Position numbers and translations under genes: made by a program. From an uncultured Vicinamibacterales bacterium (lineage in GTDB: Bacteria; Acidobacteriota; Vicinamibacteria; Vicinamibacterales; UBA8438): 64,000 nucleotides of DNA. The notes beneath the pieces are model-generated. The model did no database searches. It was given only the letters and a program-made list of their open reading frames with translations, and was not told the origin of the DNA. Location: positions 3,248,001-3,312,000 of the forward strand of contig OY282382.1 in assembly GCA_958295905.1 (NCBI GenBank), in the 5' to 3' direction. This document shows positions 8,480 to 16,026 of this stretch, piece after piece. The stretch's first letter is position 1; each line of letters begins with the position of its first letter.

Positions 8480-9435
8480 TGAACCTTCGATCGCTCGCGT
8501 GCGCAGCGGCGGTGCTGCTCGCCTCGGCTGCGGCCCCGGCCGCCTTCGCCGGCCAGGACCGCGGCTATGAGCCCCCGCGGACGCCGTGGGGCGACCCCGA
8601 CTTCCGCGGCCACTATCTCCCCGGCCGGTCCCAGCCGATGGAGACCCCCGCGAACGATTCGTGGCGCCCGCCCGAGGGGGCCAACCTTGGGCAGGGAGCG
8701 GCGTTCTCCCGGTTCTTCGAACCCGACCCGGATGCGCCGCCGCGCCCGGGGCGCGTCACCACGCCGATGGTCGTCGACCCGCCCGACGGTCGTATTCCCC
8801 TGTTGCCGTGGGCGGCCGAGCGCCGGGGCGAGGTGATGGCGCGGCAGGACGAGCTGGAGCATCTCGACCCCCGCGTGAAGTGCCTCCCGGCGGCGCTGCC
8901 CCGAGCGCACCTGCCGGTCGGCTACAACACCTACCAGATCCTGCAGGTTCCCGGGTACGTCGTCATGCTCTACGAGTGGAACCACCACTCGCGCTACATC
9001 CCCCTCGACGGCAGCCCCCATCCCGACCCCGAGATCCGTCTCGGCATGGGCGACTCGCGCGGCCACTGGGAGGGGAACACCCTGGTCGTCGACGTCACCA
9101 ACTTCACCGAAAACACGTGGCCGGTGGGGCACGGCGCGCCCCCCGAGGGGGTGCCGGCGAGCGCCCTCGCGACCGGACACGGGGTGTTCCACAGCGGCGG
9201 GCTGCACGTGGTCGAGCGCTTCACCCTGGTCGACGACGACACCATCCGCTACGAGGCGACCATCGAGGACCCCGAGGTCTTTTCGCAGCCGTGGACCATC
9301 AGGTTCGACGCGCTGCGCCGGGCGCCCGACGATCACATGCTGTTCGAGTACGCCTGTCACGAAGGCAACGGGCGGAACCTGTCGCTCATGACCGGCGCCG
9401 ACCTCGATGACGTGCGGGTGAACCCCATCAGGTGA
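8479..9435 (+). CDS. Secreted GDSRG-family protein, paralogue C
   Basis: The 318-residue protein has an Ala-rich signal peptide (residues 1-25, ending AFAGQ). The family core is visible: TPWGDPDFRGHYLPG, VVDPPDGRIPLLPWAAER, KCLPAALPRAHLP, GDSRGHWEGNTLVVDVTNF, HVVERFTLVDDDTIRYE and EDPEVFSQPWTI. The ATG shares one base with the preceding TGA (8477-8481), so translation is coupled. It differs from its neighbours by an extra loop (about 20 residues) after the TNF motif. Activity is unknown. Confidence 0.85.
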   Translation: MNLRSLACAAAVLLASAAAPAAFAGQDRGYEPPRTPWGDPDFRGHYLPGRSQPMETPANDSWRPPEGANLGQGAAFSRFFEPDPDAPPRPGRVTTPMVVDPPDGRIPLLPWAAERRGEVMARQDELEHLDPRVKCLPAALPRAHLPVGYNTYQILQVPGYVVMLYEWNHHSRYIPLDGSPHPDPEIRLGMGDSRGHWEGNTLVVDVTNFTENTWPVGHGAPPEGVPASALATGHGVFHSGGLHVVERFTLVDDDTIRYEATIEDPEVFSQPWTIRFDALRRAPDDHMLFEYACHEGNGRNLSLMTGADLDDVRVNPIR

Positions 9436-9440
9436 GACCG

Positions 9441-9863
9441 ATGCGAAAGATTGAAACCTCGTTCATCGCCATGGCCGGCGCCCTCGTCCTGCTGGCGCCG
9501 GCCGGATCGGCGTCCGCCCACCACGCCTTCTCGGCCGAGTTCGACGCCAACCGGCCGTTGCAGCTCACGGGCACGGTGGCGCGCACCGAATGGATCAATC
9601 CCCACTCGTGGATCCACGTCGACGTCACCGGCGGCGACGGCACGGTGACGACCTGGGCGATCGAGTGCGGCGCGCCCAACTCGCTGATGCGGCGCGGGCT
9701 GAACAAGAACTCGATCCCGGCCGGCACCGAGCTGGTCATCGACGGCTTCGGGGCCAAGGACGGGTCGAACACCGCGAACGCGCGCGACATCACCTTCCCC
9801 GACGGGTCGCGTTTCTTCGTCGGGTCGTCCGGGACCGGCGCGCCGTACGAACGCGGCCGCTGA
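9441..9863 (+). CDS. Secreted DUF6152 protein, copy 1
   Basis: The 140-residue protein has a signal peptide ending SASA, followed at once by the DUF6152 hallmark HHAFSAEFD, then EWINPHSWIHVDV, IECGAPNSLMRRG and the C-terminal FPDGSRFFVG. The N-terminal HH after cleavage is striking and could be a metal ligand (a 'histidine brace' style end is possible but unproven). It is the last gene of the operon, 6 bp after the previous stop. A GTG at 9432 is an alternative start, but ATG 9441 gives a better leader. Confidence 0.85.
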   Translation: MRKIETSFIAMAGALVLLAPAGSASAHHAFSAEFDANRPLQLTGTVARTEWINPHSWIHVDVTGGDGTVTTWAIECGAPNSLMRRGLNKNSIPAGTELVIDGFGAKDGSNTANARDITFPDGSRFFVGSSGTGAPYERGR

Positions 9864-9976
9864 TTCAGGGGGCGTCCGGCGCCGGCGCGGCGGACGAACG
9901 GATGCGTTGATTCGTCGTCCATCCGGTGCCTCGTAGGGTTGCCCTTCAGCAGGTCCGTGCGGAGCTCCCTTGATCC

Positions 9977-9998
9977 AATATAGCGGATCCGCGATATT
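9977..9998. promoter_or_regulatory. Near-perfect 22-bp palindrome, likely operator of the toxin-antitoxin locus
   Basis: aatatagcggatccgcgatatt is an inverted repeat with a single mismatched pair and a perfect gcggatccgc core. It sits directly upstream of the RelE/HigB-like toxin, where autoregulated antitoxins bind. The flanks are AT-rich relative to the window. Confidence 0.55.
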
Positions 9999-10063
9999 GC
10001 TGCTGAATAGGTTGGACGGTCGAGACCCACTCCGCCGTCGACAGTGAGATCGAGACTCTGCCG

Positions 10064-10330
10064 GTGGGCCTGCGTGCCCGCCTGCTCCGGTTGCTCGAAT
10101 CCATCGAGAACGTCGGTCTGGAGGCACTCCCCGAGCCCCATGCCAAGCATCTCAGCGGCAAGCTCTGGGAGTTGCGGGTGAGAGCCCAAGGGGGAATCGC
10201 GAGGGGGATCTACGTGACGAAGGCCGACCACCGCGTTGTGATCCTGCATGTCTTCGCGAAGAAGTCACGAAGGACGCCGCTTCGGGCACTCGCAATCGCC
10301 AGAGAACGTATGAAGCAGGTGACGCCATGA
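10064..10330 (+). CDS. HigB/RelE-type toxin (phage Gp49-like), start codon apparently lost
   Basis: From GTG 10064 this gives 88 residues with the Gp49/HigB2 pattern: GLRARLLRLLE, EPHAKHLSGKLWELRV, GIARGIYV and FAKKSRRTP. These toxins are mRNA interferases acting with the ribosome. Homology-like sequence clearly continues upstream in frame (GWTVETHSAVDSEIETLP) to ATA 10007, just after a TGA. The natural start was probably an ATG now reading ATA, or ATA is used inefficiently. The end overlaps the antitoxin start by 4 bp, the usual toxin-first arrangement. Confidence 0.75.
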   Translation: MGLRARLLRLLESIENVGLEALPEPHAKHLSGKLWELRVRAQGGIARGIYVTKADHRVVILHVFAKKSRRTPLRALAIARERMKQVTP

Positions 10331-10557
10331 CGAGACTGAAGGACCTGAAGAACCGCCTCTTCGAGGATCCTGACTTTCGGAAGGAGTACGCCCGCGTCGA
10401 TGAGGAGTTCACGCTCATCGAGGCGCTGATCCGTGCCCGCATGGCGGCTAGGCTGACGCAAGCAGAACTCGCGCGACGGCTCGGCACCACCCAGTCTGCG
10501 ATCGCACGGCTGGAGGGGGGCCGCGTCTCGCCCTCCTTTGCGACCTTGCGTCGATAA
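10327..10557 (+). CDS. XRE-family antitoxin, C-terminus frameshifted
   Basis: The 76 residues contain a helix-turn-helix (LTQAELARRLGTTQSAIARLEGG) typical of HigA-type antitoxins that neutralise the toxin and repress the operon. The frame stops at 10555-10557 after ATLRR. The expected tail continues in the next frame, with AEATGTRLTVGLVHADG ending at TGA 10610-10612, so one extra base near 10553-10557 has cut off about 20 residues. Together with the toxin's lost ATG this looks like a decaying locus. Confidence 0.75.
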   Translation: MTRLKDLKNRLFEDPDFRKEYARVDEEFTLIEALIRARMAARLTQAELARRLGTTQSAIARLEGGRVSPSFATLRR

Positions 10558-10699
10558 CGCTGAAGCTACCGGCACTCGGCTCACTGTGGGCTTGGTGCAC
10601 GCAGACGGATGAACCGGATCTCCAGCAACCCGCACGTGCCTTCCGAGAGCTGCCGCTCAGTGAACGCCTCTATAGCCCGAAGCCCTCCAACCTGCTCCC

Positions 10700-10780
10700 A
10701 TGAAGATATCCCGCCGCAAGATCACCGACAAGGATGAAGCCTTCGAGTGGTTCCATGAAACCACCTATGGCAAATCTTGA
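10700..10780 (+). other. 26-codon ORF, possibly the 5' stub of a gene cut by an IS
   Basis: ATG 10700 to TGA 10780 reads MKISRRKITDKDEAFEWFHE and six more residues. The charged, helix-like composition looks protein-like, and it stops just before the ISL3 transposase remnant. It could be the truncated start of a gene destroyed by that insertion. No family is recognised. Confidence 0.2.
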
Positions 10781-10786
10781 ATCTCC

Positions 10787-10990
10787 TCAAATGCGTGTGG
10801 GTAGGGGCGGCACCAGTTCGATGCCTCCGCAGCACAGGAACGGCATCGAGATGAGCGCACCGGTCGAGTGGAAACCGTACGCGCGCCGCGCAATCACACG
10901 CAGCTTGTTGTTGATGCCCTTTACCGGACCGTTCGTCATCCGGGTGCGCCGGTCACGGTGTGGGGATGTGATCGGCGGCCCGTGGGCCAC
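10787..10990 (-). pseudogene. ISL3-family transposase remnant (C-terminus only)
   Basis: On the reverse strand the segment RTRMTNGPVKGINNKLR, VIARRAYGFHSTGALISM ... CCGGIELVPPLP matches the C-terminal end of ISL3-type (DDE_Tnp_ISL3) transposases, where SNGPVEGxNN and RRAYGFH-like blocks are conserved. Only about 50 residues survive, the upstream reading frame is unrelated, and no terminal inverted repeats are apparent. It marks an old insertion between two toxin-antitoxin loci. Confidence 0.65.
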
Positions 10991-11008
10991 TCCGCGTGCG
11001 GCCCGGAG

Positions 11009-11308
11009 TCACGGAGCAGCTGCTTCCAGCGGGCGGATCTTCCGCAGGGATCGTGCGGCGGCCGACTCGGCCAGTGCGAGCTCGTAGCCGGTCTGAAGGT
11101 TCATCCAGCTCTGTGCGTCGGTGCCGAAGTACTTCGCCAGCCGCAGTGCCGTCGCCGCCGTGATGCCGCGCCGGCCGCGCACGATCTCATTGATGCGCGC
11201 CGGTGTCACGCCGGTCGCTTTCGCGAGCGCAGTCGACGACAATCCAAACGGTTCCATGAAGTCGTGCTTCAGGACCTCGCCGGGGTGCACCGGCTGCAAA
11301 CGGGTCAT
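11009..11308 (-). CDS. higA: HigA-type antitoxin
   Basis: The 99-residue protein has the HigA/VapI signature: PVHPGEVLKHDFMEPFGLS, then a helix-turn-helix (TALAKATGVTPARINEIVRGRRGIT) and LRLAKYFGTDAQSWMNLQTGYEL. It binds and neutralises HigB and represses the operon. It follows the toxin gene by 12 bp on the same strand, the canonical higBA order. The locus looks intact, unlike its neighbour at 10064-10557. Confidence 0.9.
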   Translation of the reverse strand: MTRLQPVHPGEVLKHDFMEPFGLSSTALAKATGVTPARINEIVRGRRGITAATALRLAKYFGTDAQSWMNLQTGYELALAESAAARSLRKIRPLEAAAP

Positions 11309-11320
11309 GGGCTCATTCCT

Positions 11321-11599
11321 TCAGTGGTAGTCAACGATCTCGGCATCGAACGCGCTTCCATCCCGGAAGCGAAAACAGAGCCGCCACTGGTCGTTGATCC
11401 GTATGCTGTACGAACCGTGCCGCTCGCCCCTGAGCGACTCGAGACGATTTCCCGGCGGTACCCGCAGGAAGTCGAGCGTCGCCGCGGCATCCAGTTGCGC
11501 CAGCTTGCGTTGCGCGACGCGCTCGAAGGCCGCGAATCGCCGCACGCGGTACCCGGCGGCGAGTCGCTCCGTATCCCTGCAACGGAAGCTCCGAATCAC
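11321..11599 (-). CDS. higB: HigB-type toxin (mRNA interferase)
   Basis: The 92 residues fit HigB/RelE: IRSFRCRDTERL at the N-terminus, AQRKLAQLDAAATLDFLRVPPGNRLESLRG in the middle and SIRINDQWRLCFRF with DAEIVDYH at the end. HigB toxins cleave mRNA at the ribosome. It is first in the operon with higA, and its start is 8 bases from the AT-rich candidate operator at 11607-11624. All family landmarks are present, so it is probably functional. Confidence 0.9.
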   Translation of the reverse strand: MIRSFRCRDTERLAAGYRVRRFAAFERVAQRKLAQLDAAATLDFLRVPPGNRLESLRGERHGSYSIRINDQWRLCFRFRDGSAFDAEIVDYH

Positions 11600-11606
11600 G
11601 GCACGG

Positions 11607-11624
11607 TATATCGTATATCGATAT
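11607..11624. promoter_or_regulatory. Candidate operator/promoter of higBA
   Basis: Two abutting tatatcg copies (11607-11613 and 11614-11620) run into the perfect palindrome atatcgatat (11615-11624), just upstream of higB. AT-rich palindromes in this position are typical HigA binding sites and overlap the promoter. Confidence 0.5.
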
Positions 11625-11668
11625 GCATGTGCCTGTCAGGGCGGCGGTGAGCGTTCATGGAATAGACG

Positions 11669-12835
11669 TCACTCTGGCTCCTGACCGGCCGAAGGCGCGA
11701 GGTCGAGGGCGTCGAGCACGTCCTGCCACGAGACCAGCTTGAAGTTCTGGTTGGCCTCCTCGGCATCCGGGGCCAGATTGATGCCGTCCTGCACGACGAG
11801 CAGGCCCATCGGATAGCGCGGACCGAGCGGGGCCGACACGACCTGCAGTCCGTCGGTGTCCTCGGCCCCGTCGACCGCGCCTGCTCCACCCACGCGGAAC
11901 GTCCCGCGGTAGGCGTGCGGCGGGGCGCGGTCGTAGACGACGTAGGTGTGGTTGCCCTGGCTCGACGCCACCAGGAAGCCCTCGCCGGGGCCGCGGCCCG
12001 GCGGCGCGTAGATCGAGAGGCCCTCGACATGCGACGCCAAGCGTCCGCCCTCCGGCCCGCCCAGCCCGACGCGGTCGACCGCGACCCGCTCGGTGGGCGC
12101 GTCCGGCTCGGCGCCGTAGCGCCAGATGCCGACCTCTTCCTCGCCGATGAACAGCCACCCGACGGCGTCGTCGGCGACGCACCCTTCGGTCTGGCTGCCG
12201 ACCGCCCATGACCGGACGCGAGTCCCGGTCATGCCCGCGCCTTTGCTGTCCAGGCGCCACTGCTCGACCGCGCCGCCCTGGTCGTTGGCGAAGACGTACA
12301 GGTCGCCGCCCGCCCCGCTGCGGTACAGGCACAGGCCGTACGGATCCTCGTCGAAGTCCGGCGAGATGGGGACGTCGAGCAGCGGCGTGAGGTCGCCGCT
12401 GTCCGGGTCGAGCGCGAGGACGTCTATCGTGGCGGTCGTGCGGTTGGTGGCCGCGACGACGATCGCCTCCTCGCCGCCGACGTTCACGCCGTCCCGCAGA
12501 TCCACGTTGTTCACGCGGCCCACGTCGTTCGTCGACACGACCGCGCCGTCGAGCCCGTACACGAGGAGGCCGCGCAGCTTGTTGGTCGCGACGATCAGGC
12601 TCGCCTCGGGATCCGACTCGTTGACCCAGACGGCGACGTCGTCCGCCGCGTCGCACGGGTCGGGCACCGGTGCCGTTTCCGCCGCCGCCGCGACGGTCCG
12701 CGTGTCGGCCGGCTGCGGCCCCGGCTCGGTGGTCAGCAGGTCCGTCAAAGCGCACCGGACCACCGTTCCCGGGCTGCACCCGGCGACTGTGAGGTAGCAG
12801 CACGCCAGTGCCGCCGCGAGTTGGCGGGCTCTCAT
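11669..12835 (-). CDS. Beta-propeller phytase-like lipoprotein
   Basis: The protein has 388 residues. A signal peptide ends in a lipobox (LTVAGC, Cys 20), so it should be anchored to a membrane after lipidation. The beta-propeller phytase pattern is clear: DDVAVWVNESDPEASLIVATNK with GLLVYGLDG, RVNNVDLRDGV, CVADDAVGWLFIGEEEVGIWRY and HVEGLSIYAP. These calcium-dependent enzymes release phosphate from phytate and inositol phosphates. The acidic residues that bind Ca2+ and substrate (DD, D, E in those blocks) are present. It is a single gene on the reverse strand, 158 bp downstream of the PQQ enzyme. A role in phosphate scavenging is inferred. Confidence 0.85.
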   Translation of the reverse strand: MRARQLAAALACCYLTVAGCSPGTVVRCALTDLLTTEPGPQPADTRTVAAAAETAPVPDPCDAADDVAVWVNESDPEASLIVATNKLRGLLVYGLDGAVVSTNDVGRVNNVDLRDGVNVGGEEAIVVAATNRTTATIDVLALDPDSGDLTPLLDVPISPDFDEDPYGLCLYRSGAGGDLYVFANDQGGAVEQWRLDSKGAGMTGTRVRSWAVGSQTEGCVADDAVGWLFIGEEEVGIWRYGAEPDAPTERVAVDRVGLGGPEGGRLASHVEGLSIYAPPGRGPGEGFLVASSQGNHTYVVYDRAPPHAYRGTFRVGGAGAVDGAEDTDGLQVVSAPLGPRYPMGLLVVQDGINLAPDAEEANQNFKLVSWQDVLDALDLAPSAGQEPE

Positions 12836-12993
12836 GCGGCCTCCCGGTGGAACCGGCTCAGGTGACGCCCCCGCGTGTGGCCGAGGTCATCGCGGGGTCC
12901 GTTCCAGGGCGGCGAGCTCATCAATCAGGTCCGGGTGAAGCGGTCGCCGGGCTGGTCGCGGCAGCGGTCTCGTCACCGCCGTCGGTCTGGCGG

Positions 12994-15057
12994 CTACCGC
13001 AAGGTGAAGGCGACCAGCTCCGCGATTCTCTCCTCATCCAAGGCCGCCACGACCAGGTACTGCCGGCCGCCCGCCAGGTACGTGATCGGGAACCCGGTGG
13101 TTGGTCCACCCGGAAGCGGAATCTCATGGACGACGTCACCCGTGCGCTTGTCGTACGCGCGGAGAACCGGAGCGCCCCGTTGTCCTTCGCCCGCGAACAG
13201 CAGGGTGGACGTCACGAGAAGTCCGGAGCTCTGCGTGAGAATCCCGGTCTGCGGCACGTTCACGCCCTGGAGGTCCGGATGCCGCCGGATATAGGCGGGC
13301 GTCTCGCCGTGCGGGATCTGCCACAGAATCTCTCCCTCGGTCAGGTCGATCGCGGTGATCCGGCCGTAGGGAGGCTTCAGGAGGGGCAGGTCGCGGACGG
13401 TTGGGACACCCCGGGAGAACGAGATGTGGTAGCGCACGCCGGTCCCCTCGGCGCCGTTGGTCAATCCGAACAGCGTCGGCCTCGTCTGCGACGGCACGAA
13501 GAGGAGACCCGTCTCGGCGTCCACCGCGCCGGCCGGCCAATTGACGCCGCCGCCCGCGCCGGGGAGCCCGAGGGTCCCGAGATTGACGCCCGGCACAATC
13601 AGGGACGGCGGGGTATAGAGGGGGCCGAGCCGGAATTGCTCCACGATCCGCAGCGCCTCGGCCCGGAGCTCCGGCGTGAAGTCGATCAGGTCGTCCCGGG
13701 TGACGCCCTGGCGCTCGAACGCCGGCGGCTTGGTGGGGAAGGGCTGCGTCGGAGAGGTCCACTCGCCCGGAACGTCCGACGCCGCCGCCGCCCGCTCCTC
13801 GATCGGCCAAACGGGTTCGCCGGTTTCGCGGTCGAGCACGTACGCGAAACCCTGCTTCGAGAGTTGCACCAGCGCCTTGACCGGGGCGCCGTCGACCTCG
13901 ATGTCCACGAGGATGGGGGCGGTGGGGATGTCGTAGTCCCAGAGTTCGTGATGGGTGAGCTGAAAATGCCACACCCGCTCGCCGGTCTCCGCGTCGAGCG
14001 CCAGCACGGAGTTGCCGAAGAGGTTGTCGCCGGGTCGATAACCGCCGTAATAGTCGTTCGTGGGAGTCTCGGTGGCCACGTAGAACAGGCCGAGCTCCGC
14101 GTCCGCCGTCACCGGCGCCCAATGCCCGACGTTCCCCGTGTACTTCCAGGAGGCGTCGAGGAGCTCCGGATGCTCCTGCACCCAAGGGTGGGTGCCGGTC
14201 GGCACGTTCCAGAGGGTCTCGTCCGCCTTCAGCCAAGTCTCGACGCCGAATTCTTCCGCCTTCGGGACCGTGTTGAAGCGCCACAACATCCGGCCGGAGC
14301 GGGTGTCGTACGCCACCACGTCGCCGGGCATGTTCATGGGCCAGACCTCATTGGGTGATGCCCGGGTGGGAATGCTGCCGGTGTGCATCGAGATCGACGC
14401 CACGAGCACATTCCCGAGAATCGCCGCCGGCGACGTGTTGGCCACCCGACCCGCTCTCGCCGCGGCCGGCCGCTCGCTCCAGCGCAGGTCGTCCATCATG
14501 TCCACCGCGCCGGCCGCCCCGAAATCCTCCACGAGATTCCCCGTCCGGGCGTCCAGGGCCACCAACTGGTAGCTCGGCGTCACCACGAAGATGCGCTCGT
14601 CTCCCGCCCCGTCCGTCCAGTAGGTCACGCCGCGCCCGGCGCTCCGCGCAACCGGCTCGATGATGTCGCCCCACCGGCGCTCGTTGTCGCCCGGGTGCCA
14701 GTTCCAGATGGACTCACCGGTCGCGGCATCGAGGGCAATCACGCTGCGCTGGTTGCCGATGGTCGTATAGAGAACGCCGTTGACCACGATGGGGCTGATC
14801 TGTGTCCGGCCGGACGGCGGCGGCGAGCCCTGGTCCCGTGCGCTCCATCGCCAGGCCACCTCCAGATCGCCGACGTTGCCGGCACGAATCTCGTCGAGCG
14901 GCGAATAGCGGGTGGCGCCCGCGTCCGCCCCGAACACACCCCATTCCCCGTCGGCGGCGCCGTGCTGAGCGCTCACACCGACGGTGCCCAGACACGCGGC
15001 GGCCGCAACCGCCGCGCAACGGATCACCCAGTGCCGACCGGAATGCGTTTTACACAT
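12994..15057 (-). CDS. Soluble PQQ-dependent glucose-dehydrogenase-type quinoprotein
   Basis: The protein has 687 residues with a signal peptide ending VSAQ. It is an eight-bladed quinoprotein: GDAGATRYSPLDEI-type start, repeated ALDAxTGExxWxF blade motifs, and HHELWDYDIPTAP near residue 371, which corresponds to the catalytic Asp region of membrane glucose dehydrogenase (HHDLWDxD). It lacks the N-terminal five-helix membrane domain of Gcd and no haem CxxCH is present, so electrons must go to a separate acceptor. It would oxidise a sugar or alcohol in the periplasm with PQQ and Ca2+. No PQQ biosynthesis genes are in the window. Confidence 0.85.
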   Translation of the reverse strand: MCKTHSGRHWVIRCAAVAAAACLGTVGVSAQHGAADGEWGVFGADAGATRYSPLDEIRAGNVGDLEVAWRWSARDQGSPPPSGRTQISPIVVNGVLYTTIGNQRSVIALDAATGESIWNWHPGDNERRWGDIIEPVARSAGRGVTYWTDGAGDERIFVVTPSYQLVALDARTGNLVEDFGAAGAVDMMDDLRWSERPAAARAGRVANTSPAAILGNVLVASISMHTGSIPTRASPNEVWPMNMPGDVVAYDTRSGRMLWRFNTVPKAEEFGVETWLKADETLWNVPTGTHPWVQEHPELLDASWKYTGNVGHWAPVTADAELGLFYVATETPTNDYYGGYRPGDNLFGNSVLALDAETGERVWHFQLTHHELWDYDIPTAPILVDIEVDGAPVKALVQLSKQGFAYVLDRETGEPVWPIEERAAAASDVPGEWTSPTQPFPTKPPAFERQGVTRDDLIDFTPELRAEALRIVEQFRLGPLYTPPSLIVPGVNLGTLGLPGAGGGVNWPAGAVDAETGLLFVPSQTRPTLFGLTNGAEGTGVRYHISFSRGVPTVRDLPLLKPPYGRITAIDLTEGEILWQIPHGETPAYIRRHPDLQGVNVPQTGILTQSSGLLVTSTLLFAGEGQRGAPVLRAYDKRTGDVVHEIPLPGGPTTGFPITYLAGGRQYLVVAALDEERIAELVAFTLR

Positions 15058-15109
15058 GGCCTCATTCTACTCTTGCCGCCATCTCGTGGTGAGCGGCCTG
15101 CTTGATCCG

Positions 15110-15181
15110 CCAGGGGCATCCCACGCTGACGGCGCGTGACGGCTCACCCCCGATTCGAGGGGTCGCCACCGTCTTGCCGAC
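15110..15181 (-). repeat. Dispersed 72-bp repeat, copy 2 (inverted)
   Basis: This is the reverse complement of 225-296. It ends exactly where the recognisable coding sequence of the mazE remnant begins (15181), so the repeat, or a rearrangement at it, has replaced the front of mazE. Confidence 0.7.
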
Positions 15182-15270
15182 TTCTGGCGCAGTGCGACGA
15201 GACCGCCGCGGCCGACGACGGGGATCGCGCCTGGCTCGAGGCCAAACCGGTCGGCAACGAGCTGCTGTGA
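15181..15270 (+). pseudogene. mazE-like antitoxin remnant (C-terminal end)
   Basis: The frame reads LLAQCDETAAADDGDRAWLE then AKPVGNELL and TGA (15268-15270). The LLAQCD and AWLxxxPVGxEL pattern is typical of MazE/ChpAI antitoxin tails. The DNA-binding N-terminus is missing, replaced by the 72-bp dispersed repeat. The stop overlaps the mazF ATG in a TGATG, the normal mazEF junction. Confidence 0.6.
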
Positions 15271-15593
15271 TGCGGCGGGGTGGCTCGTCAGTCTCGACCC
15301 GACCGCCGGCCATGAACAACGGGGGACCCGGCCGGTCGTGATCGTATCCCCCGCGTCCTTCAACAAGCTGACCGGGACGCCGGTCGTCCTGCCGATCACG
15401 ACGGGCGGGGGATTCGCGCGCCGGCGCGGGTTCGCGGTGTCTCGATGATGCCGGCGCCGTGACGACCGGGGTGGTCCGCTGCGACCAGCCCTGCGTCCTC
15501 GATCTTGCCGCCCGGAACGGGAAACGCGTGGAAACCGTCCCGGAGCCGATCATGGACGAGGTGCTCGCCCGCCTCGCCGCGATCCTGGTGTAG
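15270..15593 (+). pseudogene. mazF toxin pseudogene with two frameshifts
   Basis: MRRG is followed, in another frame, by WLVSLDPTAGHEQRGTRPVV and IVSPASFNKLTGTPVVLPIT, then after a second shift by DDAGAVTTGVVRCDQPCVLD and a tail ending at TAG 15591-15593. These are consecutive blocks of MazF (an mRNA interferase). About 7 bases are missing near 15280 and 2 near 15442, so no functional toxin is made. Confidence 0.75.
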
Positions 15594-15788
15594 ACGAGGC
15601 GTGCGGCGGTGTGGCGGTCCGTGCGGCGGGTTGGTCGTGCGTGGGTCGGACGGCGGGGTGTCCGCCGGGGTCACCGTCCGGGGCGGCGCCGAAGGGGGGT
15701 GCGGCGGTGGCGGGTCGGGCCGTCGGGGATGTGCTAGCATGTGCCGTTTCCGGTCGTCGACGGAGCGCTTCAAGGGAGGTTGGCCGTC

Positions 15789-16025
15789 TTGACGGGGGTG
15801 CTCGGCGAAGGTGTCCGGCTCATGCTGGCGGGGATGGGCGTGGTGTTCGTCCTGCTCACCCTGCTGGTTCTGGCCGTCAAGGGAATGTCCCGCCTGGCGC
15901 TCGCCGTGGGCCCTCCCGCCCTCGTCCCGGATGCGCCGGCCGCACCCGGCGTCGAAGGAAGCGGGACGGCGTTGATCGCCGCCATCACCGCCGCCGTGGC
16001 CGCATATCGAAGGGACGCGCGGTAG
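15789..16025 (+). CDS. oadG: OadG-like gamma subunit of a Na+-pumping decarboxylase
   Basis: The 78-residue protein starts at TTG 15789, chosen because aagggagg (15772-15779) is well placed. One transmembrane helix ([24 protein letters not shown]) and a Pro/Ala-rich cytoplasmic tail fit the gamma subunits that hold the alpha and beta subunits together and often bind a metal. Its stop lies 1 base before the oadA ATG, so it is translationally coupled. Confidence 0.8.
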   Translation: MTGVLGEGVRLMLAGMGVVFVLLTLLVLAVKGMSRLALAVGPPALVPDAPAAPGVEGSGTALIAAITAAVAAYRRDAR

Positions 16026-16026
16026 C

